Source: Liopterus haemorrhoidalis (taxonomy: Eukaryota; Arthropoda; Insecta; Coleoptera; Dytiscidae). Taken from it: DNA of 64,000 nucleotides. Below, piece by piece: positions 44,457-55,573 of the stretch; positions within the stretch are counted from its first letter, which is position 1, and each line of letters begins with the position of its first letter. The stretch spans positions 11,472,980 to 11,536,979 of the forward strand of contig OZ020623.1 of the NCBI GenBank assembly GCA_963971575.1. The letters run 5' to 3'. The translations under genes and the position numbers were made by a program. The notes under the pieces are model-generated. The model did no database searches and was not told where the DNA came from. It saw only the letters and a list, made by a program, of their open reading frames with translations.

Positions 44457-45760
44457 TGGGTTGGTGCGTAATTTTAATTCAATGTGTTCGTAAAATATAT
44501 TATTTTATTTAGTTAGTAAAGATGTTTGTTTAGAGGTGTAGATCTTTAAAATAAAATAAAACACATTAAAATTGTGGGAATAGCCATGGTACTGGCTTTA
44601 TTGGAAAGATAATTCTATGCCATTAGTGTTTAAATATGATTTCGGGCATCTGGGCTGGCTCGAATAAAGCGTAATCTGGAAGTCTAATCTTCGACCACTA
44701 ACAACATTCGAACAATAACGCGGCGAATGTTGGCTTCCAAGTTGTCCATCGTCTCTGGTTTATCGGCGTAGATTTACGACTTCACATATCACTTCACAGA
44801 TATTCACTTTACAGAAAATAATCCAAAGGTGTTAAATCGCACGATCTTGGAGGCCTAATTTTATGCGCTAATCGAATGTTTCTTTCAATAAATCGATTGA
44901 GACGAGCGCTGTGTGGTATGTTGCGCCATCTTGTTGAAACCGCAGCTTTTCTACATTAATGCCATTCAATTAGGGAACGAAAAAGTCAGTAATCATGGCT
45001 CTATAGCGGTTTCCATTGACTGTAACATTCTGGCCGGCATCATTTTTGAAGAAATAAGAATCAATGTTTCCACCAGCCCATAAAGCACACCAAACAATGA
45101 CTTTTTGTGGTTGTAACGGAGTCTGGATTTTCTGCACTCCAAATGCGGCAAAATTGCTTGTTGACGTAGCCATTCAACCAAATATGAGCCTCATTATAGA
45201 ACAAAATTTTGTGGTGAAAATGAGGATCAAGAACAATCTCGTTTTCGGCCCATTCACGACGCACATGATGGTCATGCGGCTTCAAGTCTTGCACGAACTG
45301 AATCTTGTAAGGTCATAAACCAAGATTTTTCCGCAAAATCTTCCATAAAGTGGATGGACACAGCTCCAGTGCACGATGGCGAATCGACTTATTCGGGTCC
45401 TGCTCAATATTACGCTCCACAGCAGCAACAACTTCTGCGGTGCGCGCTGTACGATATCTCCTCATCGTTGAATAAAATTTTGTTGTGAAAATGAGGATCA
45501 AGAGCAATCTTGTTTTCGGCCCATTCACCGACCGTACGATGTACACGATGGTCATGCGGCTTCAACTCTCGCACGAGCTGGATCTTGTAAGCTCGTAAAC
45601 CAAGATCTTTCCGTAAAATCTTCCATAGAGTGGAAGGATACAGCTTCAATTGCTGTGCACGATAGAGAATCGACTTATTCGGGTCCTCCTCAATACTACG
45701 CTCTACAGAAGCAACAGATTCTTCGGTGCGCACTGTACGACGTCTCTCCAGATGCGTATT
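44457..45760 (-). pseudogene. Tc1/mariner transposase relic with internal tandem duplication
   Basis: Minus-strand remains of a transposase: EEDPNKSILYRAQQLKL (helix-turn-helix), KDLGLRAYKIQLVRELKPHD, HHKILFYNEAHIWLNGYVNK (first acidic position, here Asn-Glu), VWCALWAGGNIDSYFFKND, and, broken up near 44640-44880, a CDLTPLDYFL-like segment with the last Asp. The part from 45203 to 45755 is a diverged tandem duplication with a 270-base offset, so the DNA-binding end is present twice. TTGGGTTGGTGCGTAATTTT at 44457 resembles a mariner TIR and may be its outer end. Many stops and shifts are present. Confidence 0.75.
45203..45755 (-). repeat. Two-unit tandem duplication inside the transposase relic
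   Basis: The landmarks AAAATTTTGTGGTGAAAATG and AAAATTTTGTTGTGAAAATG begin at 45203 and 45473. TCGACTTATTCGGGTCCT follows in each unit. The two units differ noticeably, so the duplication is old. Confidence 0.8.
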
Positions 45761-46607
45761 ATCAATTAGAGTATGCGTGGTGCGAAAACGATAGATGGTT
45801 ATTCGAATTACTTGTATTCTTTGTAAGGCACATTGTACTGCTCATCCTTATCCTTCTCCTGAAAATCGTGCACGTTTGATTGCCTTTGTCAATTTGCATT
45901 TCATGTCTAAGATACTTGTATCAACCTGTTCAATATTGTCATCGTCGATTTGCAGCCCCTTTTTCCTCTATCAATTGGTGCACTTTTTATACATTATTAT
46001 TATTATTTCTATAAAATACAAAATTCTTAATTTCGAGTAATTTCTCAACATTAGACGAGTCGATAACGAGTGAAACTACTGGTATACACTGTGGTTATAG
46101 TCTATCTTTAATAATAGTTATGCTTTGAGAAATGTAACTTCAACCACCAAAATGAAATTGGTGGCTATATCTGTTTTCTTTTTATTTTATTTCTGAAACA
46201 ACAGCAGATTAGCACGTTGACAGTACGATTTCAGAACTGGGGTCACTCATGCTTAAATTTGACCCTATTCAAAAGTCCTTCATCACCATAATTCTACTTT
46301 TGATGAATTTCCGCAATCCTGTAAATTAAATCTTTTGTAAAAATTTTCAAAATATTTACTAATGACTACAAACAGTTAATGACACAGAAAACCATTTAGA
46401 AATAAATATTGTTGAAATATGAATTTATCATTGTCAGAAGATTTAAAACAGGAGAGTTTCTCTCTTTTTATGATTAATATTTTCACTGTCGTATACCATT
46501 TCAAGATAAATTATTATTTTATAATGTATTTGGGTGAAAAGTAGGTACAACTTTCTCATATTACCTCAAGTAGTAAGATTCAATTTTAGAGTAGATCCTA
46601 CGGAGCA
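45761..46607. other. No gene seen
   Basis: AT-rich; frames at 45655 and 45795 are unsupported. Confidence 0.45.
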
Positions 46608-46609
46608 TA

Positions 46610-48366
46610 GTTTGTTTCACAATAAGTTGAAGTAACTATCTACTTATGGTCCTAAACACAGTGGGTGGTAATTACAAATAACTCTAATCCCTTGTTTGTA
46701 CCCATAAACTAGCCAGAGATGTATCAGGTATAAATTACATTACACCATGTAATGACACAATTGTAACAAGAAATAAACATAAGATATCATCAAAATAAAC
46801 TTTATTTTTATTATAAATACAATTAATTTATAGAACTTATAATTAAATTTAAAACATTACAATTAGTATTGAAAACATTACAATAAAATAAATTTTAAAT
46901 TAAATAATGTTTAAGATAAAAAAAAAATCTTATAAGTCCAAATCATTCTCTGAATCAGTCTCTAAATTAATGATTATAGTACGTTCTATTTAAATATATC
47001 TGTCCTCAGTATTAATAACATGATTTACACAATTTTTCCAACTATCTACAGGGATATTTTCCACTTCTTTTTTTATAAGTTCTATCACAGTGCCGTTTAA
47101 AGTGGGAGAAACATTATTCCGTTTTGTTCTCGCCTTTAACTGACTCCACATTTGTTCAATAGGATTGAATATACAATAATACGAAGGTTGTCGTAAAACT
47201 GTGTGTCCTTTGCATTGAGCAATATTATCGCAAACATATTCTTTAGAAAAACTATAACTTTTTAATAATTTAATTAAACAATTTTTTTTATAACTTTCTT
47301 CAAAATAAATATCATTTTTATATAAAAAGTCTTGGATTTCTTACTGTTTGCACTATTCGGTACTTTATTTAGTTGCCGACTATGGTAACTTGCATTGTCC
47401 ATAACAATAACACTGTTAGCCGGTATATTCGGGAGTAATTTATTTTCGAACCAGTTTTCGAACATTTCCGCCGTGGTATCGTCATGGTAGTCGAGTCTAG
47501 AATCTCTGATATTTTTCGCAGAAAGCAAGAGTGCATTCGGTATCCATCCAGTTTCAGAATCTGCATGAAGTATCGTAATACGTTTACCTTTATTAGGCGG
47601 TGCTCTTGTTTGACATTTATTTGACGTATCCACTCAACCTTTTGAGTTTGTTTCATGTGTGTCGTACCAAGTTTCATCTAAATAAATTATTGACCTTTTA
47701 TCTTCTCTGTATTTTTTAATGTTTTTCAAATAATTTTGTCTCAAAAGTTTTAATCGCTCTGACTCCATAAGGAACTGCTTTTTATTTAACATTTAACATT
47801 TTGTTCGGTGTACATTTGGTAAATTTTTTGCCGTATTACATCTTTCTGGAAACCATCCAAACATTTTGATATGCCTGAATCCTTTTGTTTTCTTCTCCTA
47901 TCAATGGATTTATTTACAATATTCCATACTGTTGTCATAGCTACTTTCGTTGCCTTATTTGTTTTTGCGGTTCCTTAAATATAAATACACATTGGCCACA
48001 ATTTCTTTAGCTTCTACAGGTAAATATATACATGTTTTTTCCTGATTTTTTATTATTGTATCTTGCACTATATCATCATCTACTATCATGGTCACATAGT
48101 TATCTGCTTTATTTGCTTGCACAGAAGTTAATTGTTCGTTCCAAGGACGGCACATTTTTCTAACACGTACTGAACTATTTAACACAGTTATCTGATATAA
48201 AAATTCAAAGCGAAGTGAAAATATATTTAAAACATCTGCAATTTATACCTGATACATCACTGACTAGTTTATGGGTGCAAACAAGGGATTAGAGTTATTT
48301 GTAATTACCACCCACTGTGTTTAGGACCATAAGTAGATAGTCACTTCCACTTATTGTGAAACAAAC
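46610..48366 (-). mobile_element. Long-TIR Tc1/mariner element, copy 2
   Basis: TA at 46608-46609 and 48367-48368 flanks inverted ends that match with few differences for about 128 bp: GTTTGTTTCACAATAAGT, CTACTTATGGTCCTAAACAC, CCCATAAACTAG and TGTATCAGGTATAAATT. The gene is on the minus strand. This is the longer of two copies; copy 1 (23365-24558) is deleted internally. TIRs of this length are unusual for mariner but occur in some Tc1-like groups. Confidence 0.9.
46990..48185 (-). pseudogene. DDE transposase of the long-TIR element, D-D spacing about 80 to Glu
   Basis: The N-terminal part (47955-48185) contains VEAKEIVANVYLYLRNRKNK. The catalytic part reads YLDETWYDTHETNSKG (first Asp), then a TGA where a Trp codon is expected (near 47632). 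Next come KRITILHADSETGWIPNALL, VIVMDNASYHSRQL (second Asp, codon at 47397-47399) and, in another frame, FNPIEQMWSQLKAR (Glu codon at 47155-47157). The Asp and Glu codons are 242 bases apart, about 80 residues, with at least one frameshift between. The protein ends near 46990 (NTEDRYI). All three catalytic residues survive, but the gene is broken by the stop, by shifts and by loss of sequence near 47790. The wide spacing recalls the DD82E group of IS630/Tc1/mariner transposases. Confidence 0.82.
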
Positions 48367-48654
48367 TATACCAAACCTTGTTTAGTATAATAGCACTTTG
48401 TTTAACGATACTTATTGATAAATGATAAATTAATAACAAATAACACTGCCCAAGAAAATAAATTCTTTATCTTGATGCTGGAAAAGTAAGAACTGATTTT
48501 GGATATTTTTGCTGTGCTGATTCCAAAAATACCTGACTCTTTTTCGTAGCAGCTCTATGTTTTGAGATACAGACTAATTGATTTTAGTTTTTTATCTAAA
48601 AACGGTAAGCTTCCTCCTTTCACAGCAAAATGGATATACAAAATATCCTTCTTT
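48367..48654. other. No gene seen
   Basis: AT-rich spacer with no coding signal. Confidence 0.4.
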
Positions 48655-49255
48655 TTTATGACTTTGGGACAGCAGAGCTAAGGATCAGCTCTGGGTTAAC
48701 AGAAATTGGGTGATTTCCATTAAGAAATGTCATAATTCAAGAAAAACAAAACGTTGTCAACGAACCTATGGTTGCGAGAGAGAAAATTATATTTCAACCC
48801 TTGCATATCAAGGCTTATGTAGCAATTTTTGAAGGCTTTAAATCGAGATGAACTTTGTGTAGACTACTTGACAGGTGAATTTCCTGGGATTAACTCTGAA
48901 AAACTGAAAGCCAGAATATTTGATGGTCGTCAGATAAGGCAACCTACTGAAGATCCACAATCCAATCCAACCGCATCAATGAACGAGATTGAATCTAATT
49001 CTTGATGTTCATTTATCCAAGTAGTATAAAATTTTCTTGGAAATCATAAGGCAGAGAATTAGTGGAAAATATGCTTTCCAACTTTAATATTCTCGGTTGT
49101 ATTATGACCACTTACCAGAAAACCTAGGGATTTTAGTGAAGAACCGGGGGAAAGATTCCATCAGGACATAAAACTATGGAAGATGGATATCAAGGAAGAT
49201 AAGATAGCCACATGATGGCCTACTACTGTTGGAGTCTTCAGAAAGACTGATCTGG
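48655..49255 (+). pseudogene. Relic of ORF family U1, second copy
   Basis: Across several frames the plus strand shows KIIFQPLHIK, then FLKALNRDELCVDYLTGEFP, INSEKLKARIFDGRQIR, a NFLGNHKAEN-like segment, ENLG, and a degraded GERFHQDI block followed by YYCWSL. These are the same blocks, in the same order, as at 16385-16727, but this copy extends further upstream. There are many stops and shifts. I recognise the family only as a multicopy uncharacterised arthropod sequence; transposon origin is likely but unproven. Confidence 0.55.
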
Positions 49256-49429
49256 TAAACTCCATGCTAGAGAGTCGTACAAAAGATAATTTTTAAGTGA
49301 TAAGTGTTGAATGTATATTTATCTACTTTGTGAAATAAATACCTTACTTTGTCTCTTTTGTGTTTGTAACTGGCAGTTGGAGCAAATAGTAACAGTAATA
49401 ACGTGAAAAATACACAAATACAAAGAAAT

Positions 49430-50040
49430 AAGATATTTTATTGTAAAAGATATAAATAGTACTCTTATTAACAAAAAAGAAATAACAAAAGAGACAAAAA
49501 TGAATATATTTAAAACAATATACAGACCGGTACTGACTTTCGGATGCGAAACGTGGCCACTTTCAAGAAGGGAAAAGAATAAAATACAAGCTGCAGAAAT
49601 GAAGTATTTAAGAAGGGTGAAAGGAGTGACTGAAATGGATAGAATTAAAAGTACGGAGATAAGGAAAGAACTTAACATAGAAGCAATAGATAAATTCATA
49701 GAAAATAGGCAACTAAGCTGGTGGGGACATATGCACAGACTACAAGAAACAAGAAAAGTGAAGCAAGTCTGGGAGACAAGAACATACGGAAAGAACAAAA
49801 TAGGAAGACCAAGAAACACATGGGACAAAACATTAAAAGATATATTAGAAGAGAGAGGAAAAACGACTGTAGAAGCCAAAAAAATGACGAAGAATAAAAA
49901 AGAATGGGCTAACTTCGTATATAAATACGTAGATACGCATTTTACGCCATAGAACAAAACAAAATATGAAAGAGAGAAGGAAATGCAGCCTACACCATAT
50001 ATGGTAGAAGGCTTTTATATATATATATATATATATATAT
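49430..50040 (+). pseudogene. LINE reverse transcriptase C-terminus, RTE-like
   Basis: The clear part is the frame 49500-49952, and similarity reaches upstream to about 49440 (STLINKKEITKETK). It reads IYRPVLTFGCETWPLSRREK, KYLRRVKGVTEMDRIKSTEI, ENRQLSWWGHMHRLQETR and IGRPRNTWDKTLKDILEERG, the thumb and tail common to RTE-like LINEs. There is no internal stop in these 150 residues, but the catalytic palm is absent, so this is a 5'-truncated copy. The 3' end runs into a (TA)n tail at 50016-50040. Confidence 0.8.
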
Positions 50041-50235
50041 TGTAAAAGAGGCCAATATAGCGTATCTAAAAAACTAGATGTGATAAACCAAATCTGACGG
50101 CTGTTTTGGATTCTGTGCTCAAAAATTACCTAGAGACAGTTAAAAACTCGCAGGCACCAAAATGTCTGTTGGGCTGTGATAATCAATAAAAAGGACTATT
50201 GCCAGTAAACGAGAGTGGTATATAAGTCAACCAGG

Positions 50236-50472
50236 CAGACAGACAGGGAGACAGACAGGCAGGCAGATAGGCAGACAGACAGGCAGACAGACAGGAAGGC
50301 AGGCATACAGACAGGCAGGCAGACATACAGGCAGACAAACGGACAGACAGACAGGCAGGCAGACAGGCAGGCAGACAGACAGGCAGACAAACAGACAGGC
50401 AGGCAGACAGACAGACATGAAGACAGACAGGCAGACAGACAGATAGGCAGACAGGCAGACAGATAGGCACTC
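50236..50472 (+). repeat. Degenerate GACA/GGCA microsatellite
   Basis: A 240-base run of CAGACAGGCAG-type units. Several long frames on both strands in this interval are its translations. Confidence 0.9.
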
Positions 50473-50540
50473 ATGTGTCTGTCAGGAGTGTCGTTCTAAG
50501 AGTTTTTTGATCATAGCTACAAAACTCTACAAAAGAAACG
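50473..50540 (+). repeat. Family Y right-end fragment
   Basis: TTCTAAGAGTTTTTTGATCA and GCTACAAAACTCTACAAAAG follow the microsatellite in the way the right end of family Y follows its GACA run. The ACCC of the usual end is changed to ACTC. Confidence 0.55.
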
Positions 50541-50999
50541 TAATATTATATTTACTATTTATAATATCTAATAACGTAGTAGAATAGATAGTATCTCCGT
50601 GTTATGGTGTAAAAACTTGAGATACAGTAGATCAAGTCCCAGACATGAGTTTATTTATTTTTTGTGACCGGTCTTCATCGCAGCTTACAATTTACTTTTC
50701 CACTCACAACCCAGCTTTTTGTTCGTATAAATGTTGAATCGAATTCGATTCACGTAAAATAATATTATTTGAAGTTTATGATGTCTGAAATAATATTTAT
50801 ATAACATATAATTGCATGAATATTTCAATAATTTAAATATTTGTTTAAAAGTGATTTGAAATTTTCTATTAGGTGAAATGAAATGAAAATAATATTCACA
50901 AATCTATTATATGTTGCAGAAAAAACATAAAACTATATAATAGACTTAATGATAATGATAATAATGAATGAAATAAATAAAAACACTAATTTCTATGCA
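50541..50999. other. No gene seen
   Basis: AT-rich sequence between the Y fragment and the Penelope-like hairpin. Confidence 0.45.
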
Positions 51000-51075
51000 A
51001 AATATCACTTTATTATTAACTAATATCACGACCAGTTTCGCCATACAGTGGCATTATCAAGTGATTCAAATGATG
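51000..51075 (-). other. Reversed stem-loop with GGCGAAAC, Penelope-like
   Basis: On the minus strand CTTGATAATGCCACTGTATG is followed by GCGAAACTGGTCGTG. This has the same layout as the motif at 31672 and 55680. Confidence 0.4.
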
Positions 51076-51189
51076 TAATGAATGAAGAACATTCAATGTA
51101 TACTAAAGGAGAATTTACTTGACAGATTGATCGATTGAGAACCGATAAAGAAATATATATCTATCTCACACAGTTTTATGTAAGATGTC

Positions 51190-52345
51190 AAGAACATATA
51201 TATATATTCTTTATTCCCCTAAGCCTTGCGGCGTTCAAGGTGCTAACATTTACAAAAAAAAACAAAAATAAAATAAAATCAACCGAAAAATACATAACAA
51301 TAACATCCAATACATTTTACATTTTACAATCTTCTTTTTTTTTTTTCTTTTTCTTTCTTCTTTCCGTTTCCCCTTCCTGTTATCCTTCGCCAATCTCCAT
51401 CCTTCTTGCCTCTAATTCTCTCGCCCACCTCTCCCCCCTTCCATCTTCGTGCAATAGGTCTATTGTGCTCCCCGACCATACTGTCATCTCTCTACACCTC
51501 TTCGCGACGTGCTCTATATCTTCCTCCTCCTCCCCGCACATCCTGCACATCTTATCCTCCTGTCTCCTCCAATATCTATATCCTCTCTCTTCATTCCCGC
51601 ACCTTAGTCTCGCAATCCTCCTAACTCTCCCTCCTGACCTTCCTCTTTCTCCCCTCAAGTAGCTTGGTACCCCTATAGCTCTGACCTCCTTGTATCTCCC
51701 TGCGCTCCTTGAATTGTCTATTCTGACTGTCCTTTCTTGCTCCCCCACTTCCTTATCCCTCCTCCACAACTCCTCAATCACGCTTGTCCCATCTTTTCTT
51801 CTCCTTACCACCTCTGTCGCATCCACTCCGCATCTCCAGTAATACTCTTTTCTCATCTCCCCCCATGCGTACCATCTTCCTTTCTGTTCCTCTCTGGCTC
51901 TTTCTTCCCAGCATTCTCTCATTATTTTTTTGTCTATTTCTATTCTAACTTTCTCTTATTACTTAACCGCCCTCCTTCCTGTACCCACTTTCATCTTATC
52001 CCTTGTCAGTTCCTCTCGTACAATGTACCCTGGTGTCGTTCTATCTACCCCTAAGATCCATCTTAAATACCTCTCCTGTACTCGTTCTACCTTCTCCCAT
52101 TCCTTCCATCCCCAAATTTCCACCCCATATAGCAGGATGTTTTTCACCACGGCGTCAAACAACATCAATCTCCATCTAATATTGTCGCTAAACTTTCTCT
52201 CTCCTATACTCCACAGCTTCCCCATGACTATCCTTGCCTTTTTTATTCTTTTCCTTATGTGTAGTTCAGCCCCATTGTTCCTCGTTAGTATATAACCTAG
52301 GTATTTTTGCATTTTTTGCACCAAGAACATATTTCTGCTTCTTAC
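51190..52345 (-). pseudogene. LINE reverse transcriptase C-terminus and zinc tail, tandem stops
   Basis: On the minus strand the first frame (51959-52330) reads KYLGYILTRNNGAELHI, KKARIVMGKLWSIGERKF, LLYGVEIWGWKEWEKVER and QERYLRWILGVDRTTPGY. Two TAA codons in a row follow RAVK. The same frame then continues (51380-51922) to RRIARLRCGNEERGYRYW and a CCHC-like finger CRMCGEEEEDIEHVAKRC. A poly(T) block at 51330-51355 and TTTACATTTT text form the reversed 3' region. The palm with YADD is missing, so the copy is 5'-truncated. A smaller relative is at 30150-30440. Confidence 0.82.
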
Positions 52346-52669
52346 TGTAACGTACGTTCATAATTTTTGTCTTTTTTTGTTATATTATAATATGGCAACT
52401 TCAACGTATGTCCTTTTGTAACACGCGCGCTGAATGCTCTCTGGGCGGTCGCTAATGGTATTTCCTTCTGTATGACTAAAACAAAATGTATCTCTTTCTC
52501 TATTTCTAGGTTTGTCTGTGAACAAATGATATGGCTCTATTCAAAAATAGAAATTTTATTGCTATAGTTCTCTCCCATTGAACCATATGCTTTAATTAAC
52601 CGTCATCTAAACTAATCTTGTCAACTAAAGTCTCCTTTACTATACAGCCCTTATATATTAAGAGTCCAG
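52346..52669. other. No gene seen
   Basis: AT-rich sequence without supported features. Confidence 0.4.
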
Positions 52670-52996
52670 AAAAACCCTAATTAACAAATATTTGGAAAAT
52701 TGGGGAATAAACCAAATCTGTTTGTTCATTGAGGACCGATGTGCCCTGCCTCAGATGTTTAAAGATTTCAAGAGATTCAATCAGATTTAGTTTATAACCC
52801 TTATTAACATAATGTAATGGTTTCAAACAATTTATGTCAACAGAATGACTGCTGGATATATGTTTATAATCTTTAAGATGGTCACTAAATATTGAGTGGT
52901 ATATGTCCAAATCAGAATAAAAGGCTCTATTGTGTTGGGTAATGTTTGAATTTAAGCGGGAATGTGTATGACTTAGAATTATATAAAGGTCATCAT
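52670..52996 (-). pseudogene. Penelope-like element, GIY-YIG C-terminal fragment
   Basis: The minus-strand frame reads HYDDLYIILSHTHSRLN, DIYHSIFSDHLKDYKHI, and then YVNKGYKLNLIESLEIFKHL and LNEQTDLVYSPIFQIFVN. A helix with H near its start followed by KG-x-LNLxESLEI and LNEQT is how the GIY-YIG endonuclease tail of Penelope-like retroelements ends. The reverse transcriptase is not present. The upstream side is cut at 52997 by a MITE. Confidence 0.6.
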
Positions 52997-53571
52997 AATG
53001 GGTGCGTTTTGTTGTGCCAATTCTGATTTCGGTTTAATCAGAATACGCGTTTTCTTGCGACAATATTCTAGTTCTATTCATTCTACTCATTCGATGACTC
53101 GAGGTCGAACGACTGGAATGAATAAGTGTGGTGGGGATGAAAAGTAATATGTATTTGAATGCAGTTGTTTTCATTTGGTTTTTAAATGTTTTAGAATTAA
53201 ATCTTGGTATTACTGCTTCAAAATTATTTTTACTTTTAGCTATTTTCTCATTTTGTGTCCTAAAATAAATATATACCTATATGATTTTAATATAGTATTG
53301 TTAAATCTAAATTTAAAATGTATTTACAATTCAATTATTCGTTCTAAAACATTACGTTCCAGAATATTTGTTTCAAATATAAAGTTTTCTTATTCTGAAT
53401 TTATTATTTAGATTATCCATTTAGGTGAAATATGTTCGTTATTTGTTCTACAACCATATGACTTAACCTCCATGTAAATGTCATTCCATGTTTACTTCAC
53501 GATCAAAATTGTCGTTTTGTTGCGCATCAATTCTAGTACTTCTAACCAGCCACCAACAAAACGCACCCATT
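52997..53571. mobile_element. MITE with AATGGGTGCGTTTTGTT ends
   Basis: AATGGGTGCGTTTTGTT (52997-53013) and AACAAAACGCACCCATT (53555-53571) are exact 17-bp inverted ends. Interior AT-rich, no supported frame. I could not identify a target duplication, so the superfamily is open. Confidence 0.75.
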
Positions 53572-53800
53572 GAGTCATGGGATAAAGAATACTTCTTCTT
53601 ACTTTTTAATCAAATAATAGAACATTTTGGAACAAATTCCTTATCTCCACCCCTCAACACCTGTTCTTCTTACCTTTGTTAAACAAAATGGCCGATTCAC
53701 GATTGTTTTGTTAAAATGTATAGAATGTTGTTAATTTAAAGTGTTTTATTGTGAAAATGATATGGTGCCTGATTGGTTTGGTGATTTATAACGACTTATA

Positions 53801-55573
53801 CTCTTTTCACACTAAATCTTTAAGACGAGTGAACTTAAAGTTCACCGATGTTTAAGATCGGTATGCTTTCACACTTGATGTTTAAATCTCTGGTGCTGTC
53901 ATCAGCTACAGTAATTTTGTCCTTAAGTTACCGTCATGAAATTACCAGTTTTGAACTGTCTGCGCAGACGTACATTTTGAATTATTATAAACAATTAAGG
54001 ATATTTCATTTCATTCTACAATAAAGGCACTACAATAAAGAATATATTACACCTGTATTAACATGTAAGTCGATACATTTTATCTCAATTATTGTAGCTC
54101 TGTATTTTATTAAACACATTATTAAAATAAATAATTTTATTATAACAATAAGTATAAACTTCTTATAACGTCGATATAATACAGTATTCTTGTTTATGAT
54201 AATATAAAATGTTGACAGCACAAATTCAAGGAGTATTTTTTATAATAGAAATTAAGTTGGCAATGCGTACGAAGTTTAAGACGCAGATCTCTGTCTTAAA
54301 CATCGGTCGTGTTTAGACTAGGGATGGGAAAAAAACATCGATGTATCGCAAACATCGATGTTTTTACCATCGATGGTCAGCTGGCGATAGTATCGATAAA
54401 ACATCGATGTCAACTACCGATGTCGATGTTTAAACTTTGAAATTCAGAAACTACCGCTAGAGGCGCTGGAATCTTAAAAATTTAATTTTTATTAAAATTA
54501 GTACACAAAATATAAGCGCCATTTATTGTGTTATAACAATACTAATAGTGTTAGTTCTTATTCTTCTTAGCAGTTAGCAGAATACGAAAAAATAAGAAGA
54601 AACTTTTAATTGTTGCAAATAATGCGAACGACCAACGACGCCAACACACTTTTTCTTTTTGAGTCTTGTTGACACTTTCCCAGTTGTTATTCCTCCAATC
54701 CCTGGATTTTTGTAAGTTGTCATTAGCTATTTTTTTATATATTGAAGTTGGCTTTTCCTGAACAAAATTATCGAAAACTTCAATTAATCGGTAAAAGTAA
54801 CTAGAATTGAAAATCTAGTTCCGCCTTAACCAAAGGAACAGACTTTATTTCAACTTAAAAAAGTATAAAAATAATTGTGTATGACAGTGTTATTTTTATG
54901 TTAAATAATATAAAATTAACATTAAGATTACTATATTAGTATTGAAATAAAATCCAATATTTCATTTTAGAAATGTAAAAATAATAAGGTCTGTTCCTTT
55001 GGTTTAGGCGGAACTAGATTTTCAATTCTAGTTACCTTTAGCGATTGATTGAAGCTTTTGATCATTTTGTTCAGGAAAAGTCAAATTCAATATATAAAAA
55101 AATATCTAATGACAAATTACAAAAATAAAAATTGCGGTTAGTTCCGCCTAATCGTTTGGAATAGACTGTAGGTACAAATTAGGATTATTATATTGGGTAT
55201 AATAATATGAATGTGAAATTAATTACTATTGAAAAGGAATATTTCTATTTCAAAATCTAATAAATGCTTTTTGTGTATTACGTGTTACTTTTTTCGTATT
55301 TTATCTTTACATTATTAAATAAAACCTATATAATATAAATAAATAGCTTTTTTTAATATTAATAAAACATCGATGTTTCCGATATATCGATGTTTTTCCT
55401 TCGATGTTTTTTCAACATCGATAGTAAGGCGCCGATGTTAACATATTTGTTGAACATCGATGTTTTGTCTTCGATTTACAACCCTAGTTTAGACGAGGCC
55501 GTACGGTTTCACATTAGCGTTTAAAGATACATTCACTTTAACATCCGATCTTAAAGATCTAGTGTGAAAAGGG
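53801..55573. mobile_element. TA-flanked MITE carrying hAT-like element 2
   Basis: TA at 53799-53800 and 55574-55575 flanks inverted ends CTCTTTTCACACTAAATCTT and its near-complement. Without the nested element and its duplicated octamer the MITE would be about 600 bp. TA suggests a Tc1/mariner-type origin. Confidence 0.75.
54319..55486. mobile_element. Non-autonomous hAT-like element 2 with perfect 8-bp target duplication
   Basis: Ends TAGGGATGGGAAAAAAACAT and TTCGATTTACAACCCTA. The octamer GTTTAGAC is at 54311-54318 and 55487-55494. It is a reversed relative of 8161-9611, with CATCGATG clusters at both ends, an M1-like MITE (54989-55166) and an inverted half copy (54714-54843). It lacks the LINE insertion seen in element 1. 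No transposase frame. Confidence 0.88.

Noticed and set aside
49319..49957. 212-residue hydrophobic minus-strand frame
   Set aside because: It lies opposite the RTE-like reverse transcriptase fragment, whose plus-strand motifs are unambiguous; the hydrophobic look comes from complementing a Lys-rich frame.
51135..52295. Ser/Leu/Pro-rich plus-strand frames
   Set aside because: Shadows of the minus-strand LINE tail.
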